Part shown: one piece after another, positions 51,992 through 52,796 of the stretch | Numbering within the stretch: position 1 is the stretch's first letter | How the letters are laid out: each line of letters opens with the position of its first letter | NCBI GenBank assembly: GCA_910583795.1 | Contig: CAJTZQ010000018.1 | Span: forward strand, 1 to 52,796 | Reading direction: 5' to 3' | Source of the DNA: an uncultured Muribaculaceae bacterium | GTDB taxonomy: Bacteria > Bacteroidota > Bacteroidia > Bacteroidales > Muribaculaceae | Length of the DNA: 52,796 bases | Notes under the pieces: model-generated | Seen by the model: only the letters and a program-made list of their open reading frames with translations | Database searches by the model: none | Told to the model about the DNA's origin: nothing | Made by a program: the position numbers and the translations under genes

Positions 51992-52321
51992 GTAGTGTGA
52001 TCTGCCATGAAGACCGCGGTCCGGACTTTTTTTGGTCAAAACCGCAAAATCGTCAGATGGAATGATAGAATTGAAAAAATTCAATTATCATGCGAAGTTA
52101 ACGAAAAATCCTCTAATCTGAAAATTTAGAGCCGATTACTTTATATCCCACTGAATATTTGGCTTTTTTTTAATTCATAATTCATAAATCATAATCTTCT
52201 TTGCATAATCTTTTTTCAATTCATTTTGGGGCGGGGAGGCAAAAGCTTTGCTTTTGAACATGAACAGCTCCGCGAGGGTTCCTGAAATATGTCTAATCTT
52301 TTGTAGATTCATTTAAAAGCA
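51992..52321. other. Non-coding spacer upstream of ftsY
   Basis: No supported gene. A candidate ftsY promoter on the minus strand is TTTT-N20-TAACTTCG (-7 at 52093-52100), one mismatch from consensus at each box. Other marks are the palindrome GACCGCGGTC (52012-52021), a hairpin CTCTAA/TTTAGAG (about 52111-52130), the dyad CAAAAGC-TTT-GCTTTTG (about 52241-52257), and AT-rich ATTCATAA repeats near 52173-52192. Confidence 0.45.
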
Positions 52322-52355
52322 GGGGGAGAACCGACATCGCGTCGGCTCTCCCCCC
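52322..52355 (-). terminator. Terminator of the small membrane protein gene
   Basis: GC-rich stem GGGGGAGA-CCGAC / GTCGG-TCTCCCCC with one mismatch and loop ATCGC, about 67 bases after the stop on the minus strand. Confidence 0.65.
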
Positions 52356-52422
52356 TTAATAGCTAATAATTGGTTTAATTTAAGATAAAAGTATGAGAAT
52401 TTATATTAATCTTTTTCTGTTT

Positions 52423-52698
52423 TTATTTTGCATGAATGTTAATTCCATTGGAATTGATTACAATGGAGACAGAATCGTTGGAATTTGAATTGACACCGGT
52501 GGAATCGGAAGGGATTGAATCAGTTGCCGCTCCGATGGATTCAGTATCCTGATTATTTTGTGAATCGTTGTGATGTTCCTGCTCCCATCGTTGTTCGTAA
52601 AGGCGATTCTCTTCGCTTGCAAGATTAATGAGTCTGCCTGTTGAAAAAGCGCCGATTATAAATCCAAGAACCCATAAAATTATGAGAGTTGTCTTCAC
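52423..52698 (-). CDS. Small membrane-anchored protein of unknown function
   Basis: The 91-residue protein has one N-terminal hydrophobic segment (about 4-22, LIILWVLGFIIGAFSTGRLI) that could anchor it, a charged EENRLYEQRWEQEHH stretch and a low-complexity tail rich in Ser, Asn and Asp. No family is recognised. Orientation and an apparent terminator behind it support expression. The upstream region runs off near the window edge. Confidence 0.6.
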   Translation of the reverse strand: MKTTLIILWVLGFIIGAFSTGRLINLASEENRLYEQRWEQEHHNDSQNNQDTESIGAATDSIPSDSTGVNSNSNDSVSIVINSNGINIHAK

Positions 52699-52796
52699 TC
52701 CTTGAGATAAGGGGGTGCGATTTTTTTTCAGACCTATTCTTATACAATGATTCGGTAGTTTTGAGCTAACCGAATGATTACAAGGTTAATAAATGT

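Noticed and set aside
52007..52129. A 40-codon plus-strand open frame starting MKTAVRTFFGQ in the ftsY upstream spacer
   Set aside because: No promoter, family match or conserved neighbour; such a frame is expected by chance in a spacer of this length.

Overview
The window is a continuous, gene-dense stretch of a Bacteroidales chromosome, most probably from the Muribaculaceae or a close relative; the family placement is inference. The order is supported by several lineage traits: a fused lpxC-fabZ gene, a DUF4295 mini-gene next to rpmB and rpmG, a Bacteroides-type serine palmitoyltransferase, the sodium-pumping methylmalonyl-CoA decarboxylase used for propionate formation, GH109 and GH2 glycosidases, and promoters of the form TTTG-N19/20-TAnnTTTG with no obvious Shine-Dalgarno sites. 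No rRNA, tRNA, CRISPR array, integrase, transposase or phage gene was recognised. About 49 protein genes fill the window, separated by unusually clear terminator hairpins.

Layout. 1-9.7 kb: a gene end, then maf, a KdsC-like phosphatase, a DUF2520 oxidoreductase, an uncharacterised ATP-grasp-like gene, RNA polymerase omega and bamD, all on the minus strand. Divergent from these are a PASTA protein, an RluD-type pseudouridine synthase, a phospholipid acyltransferase, a membrane metallophosphoesterase and folK. 9.7-18.2 kb: lptF/G-tgt (minus), ugd, a GH109 lipoprotein, an ECF sigma / membrane partner / secreted protein module, and a sugar O-acetyltransferase. 18.3-23.4 kb: an ABM-type monooxygenase, dnaK, spt (sphingolipid synthesis) and two small conserved genes. 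23.6-28 kb: a five-gene minus-strand operon, mce-mmdA-oadG-biotin carrier-beta subunit, that turns methylmalonyl-CoA into propionyl-CoA while exporting sodium. 28.2-31.4 kb: lpxD, lpxC/fabZ and lpxA for lipid A. 31.5-34.2 kb: rpmB-rpmG-DUF4295, a shortened cinA and tsaD. 34.3-42.7 kb: a very large TamB-like protein, a patatin, a GH13 amylase and prs. 42.8-52.7 kb, mostly minus: a GH2 beta-galactosidase, an outer-membrane barrel, an M13 peptidase, isochorismate synthase, rimO, ftsY and a small membrane protein.

Functionally this is core physiology with a strong envelope theme (BamD, TamB, Lpt permease, Lpx enzymes, acyltransferase, SPT, FtsY) plus glycan use and the propionate pathway. I did not find a convincing new multi-gene defence or mobile system. 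The points most worth a second look are a queuine tRNA transglycosylase that has lost all three zinc cysteines, two MITE-like inverted-repeat elements beside lptF/G and ftsY, a structured leader in front of rpmB, a cinA without its first domain, an orphan ATP-grasp gene, and the ECF sigma module.
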